Assembly (NCBI GenBank): GCA_019456185.1
Contig: VRUH01000008.1
Coordinates: forward strand, 49,531-108,872
DNA: 59,342 nt
Direction: 5' to 3'
DNA from: Candidatus Glassbacteria bacterium
GTDB lineage: Bacteria > Gemmatimonadota > Glassbacteria > GWA2-58-10
The notes under the pieces are model-generated. The model was not told where the DNA came from and searched no databases. It saw nothing but the letters and a program-made list of their open reading frames with translations. The position numbers and the translations under genes are program-made. Positions 44,107 through 52,159 of this stretch are shown here, piece after piece; position 1 is the first letter of the stretch, and each line of letters opens with the position of its first letter.

Positions 44107-44730
44107 ATGTTACAAGCCATGATAATCGGACGGAATAAGGAATCCATCGACTTGATAAAGGCGGTCTGCTGTTATAAAAACTGCAAGGTGATTGTCATCG
44201 ATAATCTACTCGATTTCAATTTTCTGGATAAGGAAAAAATAGATATTGTTTTCATGGAGTTCGACAGCCTGCAGTCCATGGCCACGGACCTGATCTTCTC
44301 CTTAATAAGCGCCTACGCCGCCAACAGGCCGGTAATTATCTTCTCGGAAAAAACAGATCTTTCAGAAGATATCGAATTACAGAAAAGAAAAATATTCTAC
44401 AGACTGGCTAAACCGTTAAATACCGAGGAGATTGAACATGTAATAGCTGCTGTAATTGATACAGTCAGCAAGACTGAGAGCCATGCGGACAAAATTTATC
44501 GCACTGATGCGGCCCGAGATGAAGAAAGGCATCGAGACTACAAGCCGAAAGCTTTCGGCGGTGCGATTAAAAAAGTCTTTAAACTATTAAATAAGGTTGA
44601 TAAAAAAGCCAGTTCAATTGCTCAAGGCATGAGTTCAAAAAAATTGGAAAAAGCTGTTACTTTGGTATATATACCGATAGATAGTGTCGATGACTTTATG
44701 AAAAAAATAGTGACGAATCTGCATATTTAA
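44107..44730 (+). CDS. Degenerate receiver-domain protein, first gene of the mam operon
   Basis: A 207-residue soluble protein. The first 120 residues follow the receiver fold (MIIGRNKESIDLIKAV, then KIDIVFMEFDSL, RPVIIFSEKTD, and FYRLAKPLNTEEIEHVI). At the phospho-acceptor position the strand reads FMEF, with Glu where Asp is expected, while the KP motif is kept, so it may mimic a permanently active receiver. The C-terminal 70 residues are basic and helical (GAIKKVFKLLNKVDKKASS) and unrecognised. The gene directly follows the sigma-54 promoter and is 17 bp before mamI. Confidence 0.6.
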   Translation: MLQAMIIGRNKESIDLIKAVCCYKNCKVIVIDNLLDFNFLDKEKIDIVFMEFDSLQSMATDLIFSLISAYAANRPVIIFSEKTDLSEDIELQKRKIFYRLAKPLNTEEIEHVIAAVIDTVSKTESHADKIYRTDAARDEERHRDYKPKAFGGAIKKVFKLLNKVDKKASSIAQGMSSKKLEKAVTLVYIPIDSVDDFMKKIVTNLHI

Positions 44731-44747
44731 CCTGGAGGATGAAAACA

Positions 44748-44918
44748 ATGCATAACATAATCGGCGGCTTGGTAATGATTGTCCTGGGCTTGCTCGGCCT
44801 GGCGGTCTGGTGGCCTGAATTCGGCCTGGTGCTGCGCGGGCTGGTACCTTTCGGCCTGATCATTGTCGGGCTGCTGTGGATATCCTCGAAATATTACCGG
44901 AAAAACGGCCACGACTGA
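44748..44918 (+). CDS. mamI: MamI, small magnetosome membrane protein
   Basis: A 56-residue protein with two membrane helices (GGLVMIVLGLLGLAVWW and LVPFGLIIVGLLWISS) separated by the short PEFGLVLRG loop, with a charged C-terminal tail (KYYRKNGHD). Length, two-helix hairpin, the LGLLGLAVWW segment and the LRGLVPF turn match MamI of Magnetospirillum, a protein required for magnetosome membrane invagination. GGAGG lies 8 nt before the ATG. The small size makes it easy to miss. The gap 44919-45110 shows no gene. Confidence 0.85.
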   Translation: MHNIIGGLVMIVLGLLGLAVWWPEFGLVLRGLVPFGLIIVGLLWISSKYYRKNGHD

Positions 44919-45110
44919 CCGCCGTGCCATGCACTCCCCGCTGGCGGCGGGTCAATCGCGGAGTTGGCGGTGGCCGTACAATCCAGCCCCGGCAAGATAA
45001 AGCGGCTTTCTTTCTTGCCGCGAGGGAAAACTCGACCAGGAGATCCACTTGGGGTCGCGGAGTGCTTTTTGTGTTTAGGCAACAGTAACTCGCATTAGAC
45101 GACTGGCGCG

Positions 45111-45695
45111 ATGAAAACAGCGAACGACAGGGTAGCGAAAAAATGTTTCAATCCGTGGTTTAATTTCCTGCTGATATTCAGTGTGGCGGCCCTTACCCTG
45201 GCGGCAATATTGGTCTTGGACGGGAACCATGTAAAGTTCAGTTTCGCCAGGCTCAATTTCGTCAGAAGTTTCTTCGATGATGACAGCCCGGGGGACAACA
45301 TTTTGGTCGCCGCCACCGGCTCGGATCCGGCAAGCTCGGTGGCGGTGCAGTTCGAAACCTGCCCTTATTTCCTGGTTGTCCGGGAATCGGGCGGGCAATA
45401 CGATTATTTTTCCAATTCCCGCTCACGCTTCAATGAAAACGCCATGCGCGAATTTGTCCACCAGCAAAACATTGAGGCTGTCATCACCGGGACCATCGAG
45501 ATCGGAACTTTCCAGGCGTTGAATGCCAGCCGGGTGGAAATTTTCACCGGAGTGACGGGCCGGGTTGAAGATGCGCTGAAAAAATACCGGAAAAACGAGC
45601 TGGTTACCTACAGCCGGCACTATCATAACAGGCGGCCGAATAATGTTTCCAGCGGTTCCGGCTACCCGGCGCCGGCAAGGAAGGCCGCTTTTTAA
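45111..45695 (+). CDS. Membrane-anchored NifX/NafY-like domain protein
   Basis: A 194-residue protein with one N-terminal membrane helix (FNFLLIFSVAALTLAAILVL), then a domain of the dinitrogenase iron-molybdenum cofactor biosynthesis family: ILVAATGSDPASSVAVQFET, CPYFLVV, NAMREFVHQQNIEAVITGTI and FQALNASRVEIFTGVTG. Members bind metal clusters. In a magnetosome operon it may carry iron or an Fe-S species at the membrane surface; which face of the membrane the domain occupies is not clear. It lies between mamI and mamE. Confidence 0.8.
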   Translation: MKTANDRVAKKCFNPWFNFLLIFSVAALTLAAILVLDGNHVKFSFARLNFVRSFFDDDSPGDNILVAATGSDPASSVAVQFETCPYFLVVRESGGQYDYFSNSRSRFNENAMREFVHQQNIEAVITGTIEIGTFQALNASRVEIFTGVTGRVEDALKKYRKNELVTYSRHYHNRRPNNVSSGSGYPAPARKAAF

Positions 45696-45754
45696 TCGAA
45701 AGAATTCACCGGCGCTTGCCGTGGGGCAGATCACTGCCGACGAAAGATTACCGT

Positions 45755-47071
45755 ATGTTCAAGCTGTTTCAAAAAGACGTTGATTTTTGCGATGTATCGC
45801 TAACACCCTGGCTGATAATTCTGGTCTGCTGCAGTGTTGTGGTGCTGGGCTGGGGGATCTACCGGCAAGATGAACTGGACCCTGACCTGCTGGCGGAAAA
45901 ACTGAACCAGACGGTGCAGGACAGGGCCATGCTGCTGGCGAATCTTCCGGCTGACGGGCGGCAAGCCCCTCTCCAGTGGCAGCAACCGGTCCGTCAGCCC
46001 GCCCGCTATTCGACATCTCCTCCTTCGCCCCCGGCCGGCGGAATGAGCGCCGGGACCAGTTCCCTGCACTTCCTGCAGAACGCGTTTAAGCGGGCTATCG
46101 AGTCAGTGCGGCCGGTGGTGGTCCATATCAAATCCACCAAGGTTAACGCCGGAACCGGCCGGGGCCAGCCGCTCGAAAGTGTGGGCTCGGGAATTATTGT
46201 AAGCCCCCGCGGGCATATCCTGACCAACTATCATGTGATTGCAAACGCCCATACTATCTATGTTTCGGTCTATGGGACCGTACATCGAACCTATCGCGCC
46301 TGGGTGATCGACCACCACGAGGAAACCGACCTGACACTTCTGCAAATGGACACCGATGGCATTTTCACCCCCGCGGAGCTGGGCAACTCCGACCTGGTGG
46401 AAGCCGGCGACATGGTCCTGGCCATCGGCAGCCCGTTCGGCATGGACCAGACAGTTACCTCGGGCATTGTCAGCAGCGTGGGCAAGACCCTCGTGATTGA
46501 CGGCGTCAGGTACGAGAACATGATCCAGACTGATGCGCCGATCAACCGTGGCAGCAGTGGCGGACCGTTGGTCAACATCGAGGGCGAGGTGATCGGGATC
46601 AACACGGCGATCTACTCTCCCACCGGCGTGTTCAGCGGAACCGCTTTCGCGATGCCGGTCAACCGGGTCAGAAGGTTTCTGGCTGCTCACAATATTCTGC
46701 TCACCGGAAATGCCGGCCCGTTTGCCGCCAATTTCCAGCGCATGGGCGCGGAGCCTGCTCCCGCCGCCGGCCCCAGGGGCTGGCTGGGTGTGGAAATTCA
46801 GCCTGTCGACCAGACCACCGCCCTGCACATGGGCCTGCCCTACATCGGCGGGGTGCTGATTAACCGGGTAAGTGAAAATTCCCCTGCCTCGGACAATGGG
46901 GTCAAGCGGGGAGACGTGATCCTGGAAATAAACGATATAGAAATCCTGGACCACGAGCACTTCGGCCGCCTGATGGCGGGCAGGCAGATCGCTGAACCTT
47001 TGAAATTGCTCGTTTTCAGCGGAAAAGAACTCAAGGAGCTGTTTGTCACTCTCTCGCAGCTTCCCGGCTGA
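45755..47071 (+). CDS. mamE: MamE, magnetosome HtrA-type serine protease
   Basis: A 438-residue membrane-anchored protease. One helix (about 18-36), a Pro-rich linker, a trypsin-like domain with the catalytic triad H160 (TNYHVIANA), D192 (EETDLTLLQ) and S268 (NRGSSGGPLV), and one C-terminal PDZ domain (about 340-435, GWLGVEIQPVD, RVSENSPASDNGVKRGDVIL). In magnetotactic bacteria MamE processes other Mam proteins and starts crystal growth. Unlike Magnetospirillum MamE it has no CXXCH heme motifs and only one PDZ; heme functions are on separate genes here. Start at ATG 45755; the ribosome site is weak. Confidence 0.88.
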   Translation: MFKLFQKDVDFCDVSLTPWLIILVCCSVVVLGWGIYRQDELDPDLLAEKLNQTVQDRAMLLANLPADGRQAPLQWQQPVRQPARYSTSPPSPPAGGMSAGTSSLHFLQNAFKRAIESVRPVVVHIKSTKVNAGTGRGQPLESVGSGIIVSPRGHILTNYHVIANAHTIYVSVYGTVHRTYRAWVIDHHEETDLTLLQMDTDGIFTPAELGNSDLVEAGDMVLAIGSPFGMDQTVTSGIVSSVGKTLVIDGVRYENMIQTDAPINRGSSGGPLVNIEGEVIGINTAIYSPTGVFSGTAFAMPVNRVRRFLAAHNILLTGNAGPFAANFQRMGAEPAPAAGPRGWLGVEIQPVDQTTALHMGLPYIGGVLINRVSENSPASDNGVKRGDVILEINDIEILDHEHFGRLMAGRQIAEPLKLLVFSGKELKELFVTLSQLPG

Positions 47072-47213
47072 CACTTCGCCGGGGCTATTAGATTAGTTGG
47101 ATAAATAAACAACCTCTGTCGCGGGGACTTACCGACCCCCGGCCGGAAAGCTTCACGGCTGATTAAAAAATCTTTTCTTAACTTGCGAATCACCGAAAAA
47201 GGAGAAATCTAAA

Positions 47214-47939
47214 ATGAACAAGCCGAAGTACCTCACCGGGCCAACAGTGACAGCCGCTCTTTTCTTGCTTGTACTGGTGATCGTTATATTCGCCTTGTTC
47301 TCCGGCAACAGCGGCCGTTCTTATGAAACCGACTTCAGTGTAAGCGGCAGCATGCGCAACGGCGTGTTTGTCCACAACGAATGGTTTTCGGCCGAGGTCT
47401 GGCAGGTGAACAGGGAAATCGCCCGGCGCTACGGCCTCCCCAAAGGAACCAAGGGCCTGATCATCACCGAGCTCGAGGGGAACCCGGAAGTCAAGCTGAA
47501 ATTGCGCAACGGTGATGTGATAACGGCGATCAACAACCATGAAATAAAAAACATTCGCGACTTCCGCAAAGCCTCGCGCGGCATCAACCCCATCCAGGGC
47601 ATGTTTCTGGACATCCAGCGTGGCGGCCACCCGATGTACGTTTCGGTCTCCGGCGGCGGAAGGGGCTATGACAGCCGGCCTTATCCATACAACGGGGGAA
47701 CCCACCCGTTCACGATGGCCGAGGTCGCTCCCTTTATGGGCCGGGATTTCAATGTCGGCGGGATGGACCTTAGGGCCGGCGTGCTGGGCCGGCCGATCGA
47801 AAGGTGGATCGAAAGCAAATTCGGCAGCGGCTGTTTCGCCTGTCCCAAGTGCGGCACCCTGGTGCCCGGAGATACTCCCGCCAGCAAGGGGCGCATCTCC
47901 TGTCCGAACTGCAATACCAGGATGGTACGTAAAAAATAA
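47214..47939 (+). CDS. PDZ protein with C-terminal zinc ribbon, magnetosome-associated
   Basis: A 241-residue membrane-anchored protein: one helix (about 10-30), a PDZ-like domain (about 60-147, VNREIARRYGLPKGTKGLI, LKLRNGDVITAINNHEI), a Gly/Pro-rich linker and a C-terminal zinc-ribbon with C207, C210, C213 and C230, C233 (CFACPKCGTLVP, SCPNCNTRM). AAGGAG precedes the ATG. PDZ plus CXXCH is the normal magnetosome pattern (MamP, MamE, MamT); here a metal-binding ribbon takes the place of the heme motif. No known name can be assigned with confidence. Confidence 0.72.
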   Translation: MNKPKYLTGPTVTAALFLLVLVIVIFALFSGNSGRSYETDFSVSGSMRNGVFVHNEWFSAEVWQVNREIARRYGLPKGTKGLIITELEGNPEVKLKLRNGDVITAINNHEIKNIRDFRKASRGINPIQGMFLDIQRGGHPMYVSVSGGGRGYDSRPYPYNGGTHPFTMAEVAPFMGRDFNVGGMDLRAGVLGRPIERWIESKFGSGCFACPKCGTLVPGDTPASKGRISCPNCNTRMVRKK

Positions 47940-47978
47940 CGTGTAACGCGTTTTCAACATTTATCCGGGAGATCGAAC

Positions 47979-48740
47979 ATGCCTGAACAGGGAAAAAACC
48001 TCTTCAAGGACCGCACCATCCCGATTGCCGCCTCGGTGGTTATTTTGCTGATCGTGATCGCCGGAATCTGCGCAATGGCGTCATCATCCGATCTAAGCTA
48101 CGACCTGCGGGAAGAGGCGTGGGATTTCTACAACTACCAGCAGGAGGAGTTGACGGATTATTACCATTGCCATCACTGCGGCACAATTGTCCCCTGCCCG
48201 CTGAACCCCGACCGGGCAGGCAAGCCCTGCCCGAGCTGCGGGGTGATGATGGGTTTTGTCTCCCGCGGCATGGCCGCCGCCCGGGGGGCCGTCGGGCCGT
48301 ACATGGACGCTCCCGGCAGGCTCGGCCTTGGTGGGTTCGGGCCGGGCGGCTACCTGGTCTGCCCCGGCTGCGGGACCGTGGCCCCGCACAGGGTGGGAGT
48401 GCCGGCTTACAAGGTCGACTGCCCGAGATGCGGAAGTAAAATGTACCGGCAGCTTCCGGCCGGTATCCCGACGGCGTTTTTTAACAATAATACCTCCGGA
48501 AGCCAGTCCTACCAGCAAAATTATTACCAGAACCCCCCGCCGATCAACTCGAACTCGGTTATGACGCACGAGTACCGGGGAGTGTGCAGCAAGTGCCATC
48601 AAATCACGGACCTGCCACCCGGCGGCCAGAACTCTTACGTGCCGGCCGGCGGCGGCGGTTTTTATAACCAGGGACAAAACAACCCCTATCCTGTCACTCC
48701 CGGAGGAAACTATACTCCCGGAGGGAATTATTTGTACTGA
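47979..48740 (+). CDS. Zinc-ribbon and magnetochrome protein
   Basis: A 253-residue membrane-anchored protein: one helix (about 14-34), two Cys4 ribbons (C64/C67 with C84/C87, and C128/C131 with C148/C151), and one magnetochrome-type heme motif at 203-207 inside HEYRGVCSKCHQI, the pattern seen in MamP/MamT/MamE heme modules. The tail is Gly/Asn/Pro/Tyr-rich (GGNYTPGGNYLY). Probably an iron or redox protein at the magnetosome membrane. It follows the PDZ-zinc-ribbon gene by 39 bp and shares its ribbon type, so the two may work together. No established name. Confidence 0.75.
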   Translation: MPEQGKNLFKDRTIPIAASVVILLIVIAGICAMASSSDLSYDLREEAWDFYNYQQEELTDYYHCHHCGTIVPCPLNPDRAGKPCPSCGVMMGFVSRGMAAARGAVGPYMDAPGRLGLGGFGPGGYLVCPGCGTVAPHRVGVPAYKVDCPRCGSKMYRQLPAGIPTAFFNNNTSGSQSYQQNYYQNPPPINSNSVMTHEYRGVCSKCHQITDLPPGGQNSYVPAGGGGFYNQGQNNPYPVTPGGNYTPGGNYLY

Positions 48741-48798
48741 CGCACCTGATGTTACGTAACATTTCCCAAACCATTCAACTCAATTAGGGAGGCTCGAC

Positions 48799-48984
48799 AT
48801 GTTTGAGGGAAGCGTAATTATCTGGCTGGTGCTGGCGATTGTCACCGCGTTTCTGGCGGCCAAAAAGAACCGCTCGTTCCTGGGCTGGCTGATTATCGGC
48901 CTGATCATACCCCTGATCGGTTTTATCCTGATCCTGGTTATGCCCAAGGGGAAGGCCCTGGAAAACGCCGCCCAGTCCGCCTGA
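48799..48984 (+). CDS. Small two-helix membrane protein, copy 1
   Basis: A 61-residue protein with two hydrophobic helices (IIWLVLAIVTAFLAA and LIIGLIIPLIGFILILVM) joined by a basic turn (KKNRSFLGW). GGAGG precedes the ATG. The next gene is a close duplicate. Helix pattern and size recall small vesicle-shaping proteins such as MamI, but no homology is visible. Confidence 0.75.
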   Translation: MFEGSVIIWLVLAIVTAFLAAKKNRSFLGWLIIGLIIPLIGFILILVMPKGKALENAAQSA

Positions 48985-49127
48985 CCCCGGCCGCGGGCAA
49001 GGTCCGAACCAGGCACCCGGCGGCTTCGGTGCAAACCGCACTGGAGCGGCGCCCCGGTGAAGATGATATTCGTAGCTCGTTACCACCCGGTTTTACAAGC
49101 TGTTAACTCGAATTAGGGAGGCTCGCC

Positions 49128-49304
49128 GTGTTTGAGGGAAGCATAATTATCTGGCTGGTGCTGGCAATTGTCACCGCCTTTCTGGCGGCCAGGAAGAACC
49201 GCTCTTTCATCGGTTGGCTGATTATCGGCCTGATCATGCCCCTGATCGGCTTCATCCTGATCCTGGTGATGCCCGAGGGGAAGGCCCTGGAAAACGCCGC
49301 CTGA
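49128..49304 (+). CDS. Small two-helix membrane protein, copy 2
   Basis: A 58-residue near-copy of the preceding protein, differing mainly by A/K to A/R, L to I and a shorter C-terminus. It starts with GTG instead of ATG but keeps the identical GGGAGG ribosome site, so the whole unit (site plus gene) was duplicated. The 49305-49541 gap shows no gene. Confidence 0.75.
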   Translation: MFEGSIIIWLVLAIVTAFLAARKNRSFIGWLIIGLIMPLIGFILILVMPEGKALENAA

Positions 49305-49541
49305 TCCGCCTTTACCCCCTCTCGGGCAGGGATCGGGAGGCACAGGCACACGCCTGTTCAGCCCTCTTGTTGCCTCCTCCGGCGGCATTCGCCGCCGGAG
49401 AGCGGTTAACCGGTTAAGGGGTAAGCGCATTGAGATGGCTTGCCGTACCAGGAAAAAACTTAGGAAGCTGTCAAAGCGTATAAATAGAATTTAAGTTTTC
49501 TTCCGCATAACTCCGGCATCGGCCGGCGGAAAAACAGGGAT

Positions 49542-50963
49542 ATGCTGGTAAAAAAAATAGACAACGCCACCTTGGTGGTAGTCCTGATAATTATGGGACT
49601 GATGCTTTTCGGGATCATTACCGCCGAGTCCGAAGACGTGATCCTGAGGGGCCGTTCCGCCACGGAGCGCTCCTCTCCAGCCGTGCCGCTGGACAGGTAT
49701 GCGTTTACTCCTTCTGCGCCAGCGGCCGATGGGATCGGCGGCTCTCTGCCTTATATAATGGCCGGTGGCGGCGCTCCGGTGCAGTATGCGGACGTGCTGG
49801 TGGGCACCATGGCCCCGCCCGCTCCCCAGGCCCGGGTGCCCGGCGAGGGCGTCTGGCTGGGCATGGAAATCGAGGGGTTGTCCCCGGGCACGATCCGGGA
49901 GCTGAGACTGCCGCAAAATATAACCGGCGTGATAGTGGATTCGGCGCCCCCGGGCAGTATCGCTGAAAAAGCCGGCCTGCGAAACGGTGACATTATCAAG
50001 GCGATCAACGGCCGGCCGGTGGTGAACATGGCCGACTATATCAAGGCAACCGGGAACCAGAAGCTGAAATCCGCCACCCTGAGGGTGGAGCGCAACGGCC
50101 AGGTGATGGATCTCCAGGTTCCCCAGGGCACGGTTGCAGGCGCGGGACTGGCCGGGCGACAATCCTGGACTCAAAGATATCCCACCGGCCCTGGCATAGA
50201 TACGTATACCTATGCGAGTCCCACGCTGACCCACCCGTTTACACATAAGCCTATTCCACCGATAAGTGTGAACTCACCCATGCCGCATGCTTTCCGGGGC
50301 GTTTGCGCGAAGTGCCATCGGATCGTTCCCGGCAGCTCCCTGCCCTATCCGCCGGTCTATTCCCGGGTCGGCCAGGCGGGCCGGGGCAATAGTGCGCTGC
50401 CCACGCCCGCCCAGCAGCGTGCTTCCCGGAAAGTGCTGGTGGAGGGCCACTGGCTGGGGATGGAATTAATCCCGATCACTCCCGAGTTGGCCCGGATGTA
50501 TAACTTGCCCGCCGGTGTCAGCGGCCTGCTGGTGGATGAGGTGACCCTGGAGGCCGCAGAATCCGGCCTGCTGGCCGGGGACGTGCTGCAGAGTATCAAT
50601 AATATACCGGTCGCAAATCTGCGGGATTTCGAGTTGGCCACCAGAAAGGTCGAATTATTGCCTACGGCCACTCTCGGGGTGCTGCGCAACCGGCGGCGCG
50701 CAACAATTACTCTGCGTTCCCGCTGGGGGAGGCTCGGAGCTTCGCAGAACGAGGCAGCGCAACCGATACAACCCGGCGCTATCAGCCCCCATCAGAACAT
50801 GGGCCGGGCCTGCACCGACTGTCACATTATTATGAAAAACGGTGGCCAGCTTCAGAAAGATGCCGGCGATATCCTGCCCACTCCGCCGCCGGTCACCCTT
50901 AACTCTCAGGCGCCCCACTCCTACAGGGGGCAGTGTAACAACTGCCATCCCATTGTCAGGTAA
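49542..50963 (+). CDS. mamP: MamP-like protein with two PDZ domains and three magnetochrome motifs
   Basis: A 473-residue membrane-anchored protein: one helix (about 8-28), PDZ1 (101-200, WLGMEIEGLSPGTIRELRLP, AGLRNGDIIKAINGRPV), heme motif CAKCH (255-259, in PHAFRGVCAKCH), PDZ2 (299-395, HWLGMELIPITPELARMYNL), then CTDCH (424-428) and CNNCH (465-469, in PHSYRGQCNNCHPI). MamP of Magnetospirillum has one PDZ and two magnetochromes and is an Fe(II) oxidase that sets the Fe(II)/Fe(III) ratio for magnetite. This version looks like an internal duplication of a PDZ-magnetochrome unit. The name reflects architecture, not proven orthology. Confidence 0.8.
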   Translation: MLVKKIDNATLVVVLIIMGLMLFGIITAESEDVILRGRSATERSSPAVPLDRYAFTPSAPAADGIGGSLPYIMAGGGAPVQYADVLVGTMAPPAPQARVPGEGVWLGMEIEGLSPGTIRELRLPQNITGVIVDSAPPGSIAEKAGLRNGDIIKAINGRPVVNMADYIKATGNQKLKSATLRVERNGQVMDLQVPQGTVAGAGLAGRQSWTQRYPTGPGIDTYTYASPTLTHPFTHKPIPPISVNSPMPHAFRGVCAKCHRIVPGSSLPYPPVYSRVGQAGRGNSALPTPAQQRASRKVLVEGHWLGMELIPITPELARMYNLPAGVSGLLVDEVTLEAAESGLLAGDVLQSINNIPVANLRDFELATRKVELLPTATLGVLRNRRRATITLRSRWGRLGASQNEAAQPIQPGAISPHQNMGRACTDCHIIMKNGGQLQKDAGDILPTPPPVTLNSQAPHSYRGQCNNCHPIVR

Positions 50964-50985
50964 AGTTTGAGACAGGAAAGCAGCC

Positions 50986-51237
50986 ATGCTTAAGTTCATT
51001 TTTGCGGTCTTGCTGACTACGATAGTAGTCCTGTTCGCGCTGCAGAATTCAATCCAGGTGCCCATCAGGCTCCTGACTTTCGAACCGGTGGAGGTTCGGC
51101 TGATATTCGTGATTCTTTCCTCAATGTTTGTCGGGGCCTTGATCCCGATATTCTATCGGCTGGTAAAGCGGATAAAATCCTCCAAGTCCGGGAAGGAAAT
51201 AGTGGTGCGGGAAGAAATTTTCGAGGAAGAGGATTGA
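50986..51237 (+). CDS. mamL: MamL-like small membrane protein (LapA-type)
   Basis: An 83-residue protein with two membrane helices (FIFAVLLTTIVVLFALQNS and VRLIFVILSSMFVGALIPI), followed by a basic amphipathic stretch (YRLVKRIKSSKSGKE) and an acidic end. The ALQNSIQVPIRLLTF segment is typical of LapA-domain proteins, the family to which MamL belongs. MamL is needed for bending the inner membrane into magnetosome vesicles, and its basic tail is thought to contact lipids. It lies 22 bp after the MamP-like gene. Confidence 0.72.
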   Translation: MLKFIFAVLLTTIVVLFALQNSIQVPIRLLTFEPVEVRLIFVILSSMFVGALIPIFYRLVKRIKSSKSGKEIVVREEIFEEED

Positions 51238-51261
51238 AGCTTGCGGAAACGGAAGGTTTGA

Positions 51262-52137
51262 ATGAGATGTACCGATTGCCAGGGATGTCATTCCCGCGTG
51301 GGCTGGATCGGACTGGTCGCAAGTGTGCTGATCGGCGCTTTCACGATAGTTGTCGGCCTCCTGACCAACAGTAAAGCGCTTATCGCGGCATCACTCTGCT
51401 CCGGGATAGATGTCGCAACAGCGCTTACGGTGCTGCTCGGCTTGAAGTTGTCCGGCAAACCGATCGACCTGGAACACCCCTATGGACACGGGAAAGTCGA
51501 GTTCATCGCGGTGGGTGGTATCAGCGTGTTGCTGGTAGTCAGCGCACTGGTCCTGTTCTTTCATTCGGCCAGGAGTATCTACAACGGCGAACCAGGCCCC
51601 CAGCATTTGCTGACCCTGGCGGCCGCCCTGGTTGCCGCGGCGGCGAATGAAATCAAGTTCAGGTACGCGCGTTGTGTGGGCAGGCAGCTCCAGAGTCCGG
51701 CGATAATGTCCCATGCCGAGCATGCCAGGGTCGATGCGGTCTCCTCGGCTGCCGTCGGAGTTGGCGTGGTCTGTGCGCGGGTTGGGCTGCATTTTGTCGA
51801 TCCCCTTATCGCCATCTTCGAGATCGGCCATATCCTGAATGCAAGTGTAAAGATGCTCGTAAAGAGCATCCGGAGCCTGATGGACATCTCCCTGCCGCAG
51901 GACAGGGTCGGCCCGATTCGCGAGATGACCGGCGCGGTCGAGGGCGTGGAAGGGATCAACTACCTGTTCGCCAGGCAGTTGGGCCAGCACATCTGGATCG
52001 AGCTGTCGATTTTTGTTGACCCTGAGATTACTGTGTATGATGGTAAGCTTATCGCGGAAAAAGTGCGGACAGGCATCCTGGAAAATACTCAGAATATCGG
52101 CAACGTCCAGGTCCAGTTCATGGCCGGAGCTGCTTGA
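51262..52137 (+). CDS. mamM: MamM, magnetosome cation diffusion facilitator
   Basis: A 291-residue CDF transporter. SRVGWIGLVAS, SGKPIDLEHPYGHGKVEFI, NEIKFRYARCVG, LQSPAIMSHAEHARVDA and the C-terminal ARQLGQHIWIELSIFVDPE parallel Magnetospirillum MamM closely. At the transport site the usual Tyr46/Asp49 pair reads Cys/Asp (ASLCSGID), while the His and Asp of the fifth helix are kept (HARVD). An N-terminal CTDCQGCH motif is extra. MamM stabilises MamB and loads iron into the vesicle. The mamB gene follows at once. Confidence 0.88.
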   Translation: MRCTDCQGCHSRVGWIGLVASVLIGAFTIVVGLLTNSKALIAASLCSGIDVATALTVLLGLKLSGKPIDLEHPYGHGKVEFIAVGGISVLLVVSALVLFFHSARSIYNGEPGPQHLLTLAAALVAAAANEIKFRYARCVGRQLQSPAIMSHAEHARVDAVSSAAVGVGVVCARVGLHFVDPLIAIFEIGHILNASVKMLVKSIRSLMDISLPQDRVGPIREMTGAVEGVEGINYLFARQLGQHIWIELSIFVDPEITVYDGKLIAEKVRTGILENTQNIGNVQVQFMAGAA

Positions 52138-52159
52138 ACAGCCGGGGGTTAACCATTTA

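Noticed and set aside
44932-45069. GCACTCC...GGAGTGC-TTTTT as a long-range terminator after mamI
   Set aside because: The arms are 120 nt apart, and co-transcription with the next genes is more likely.
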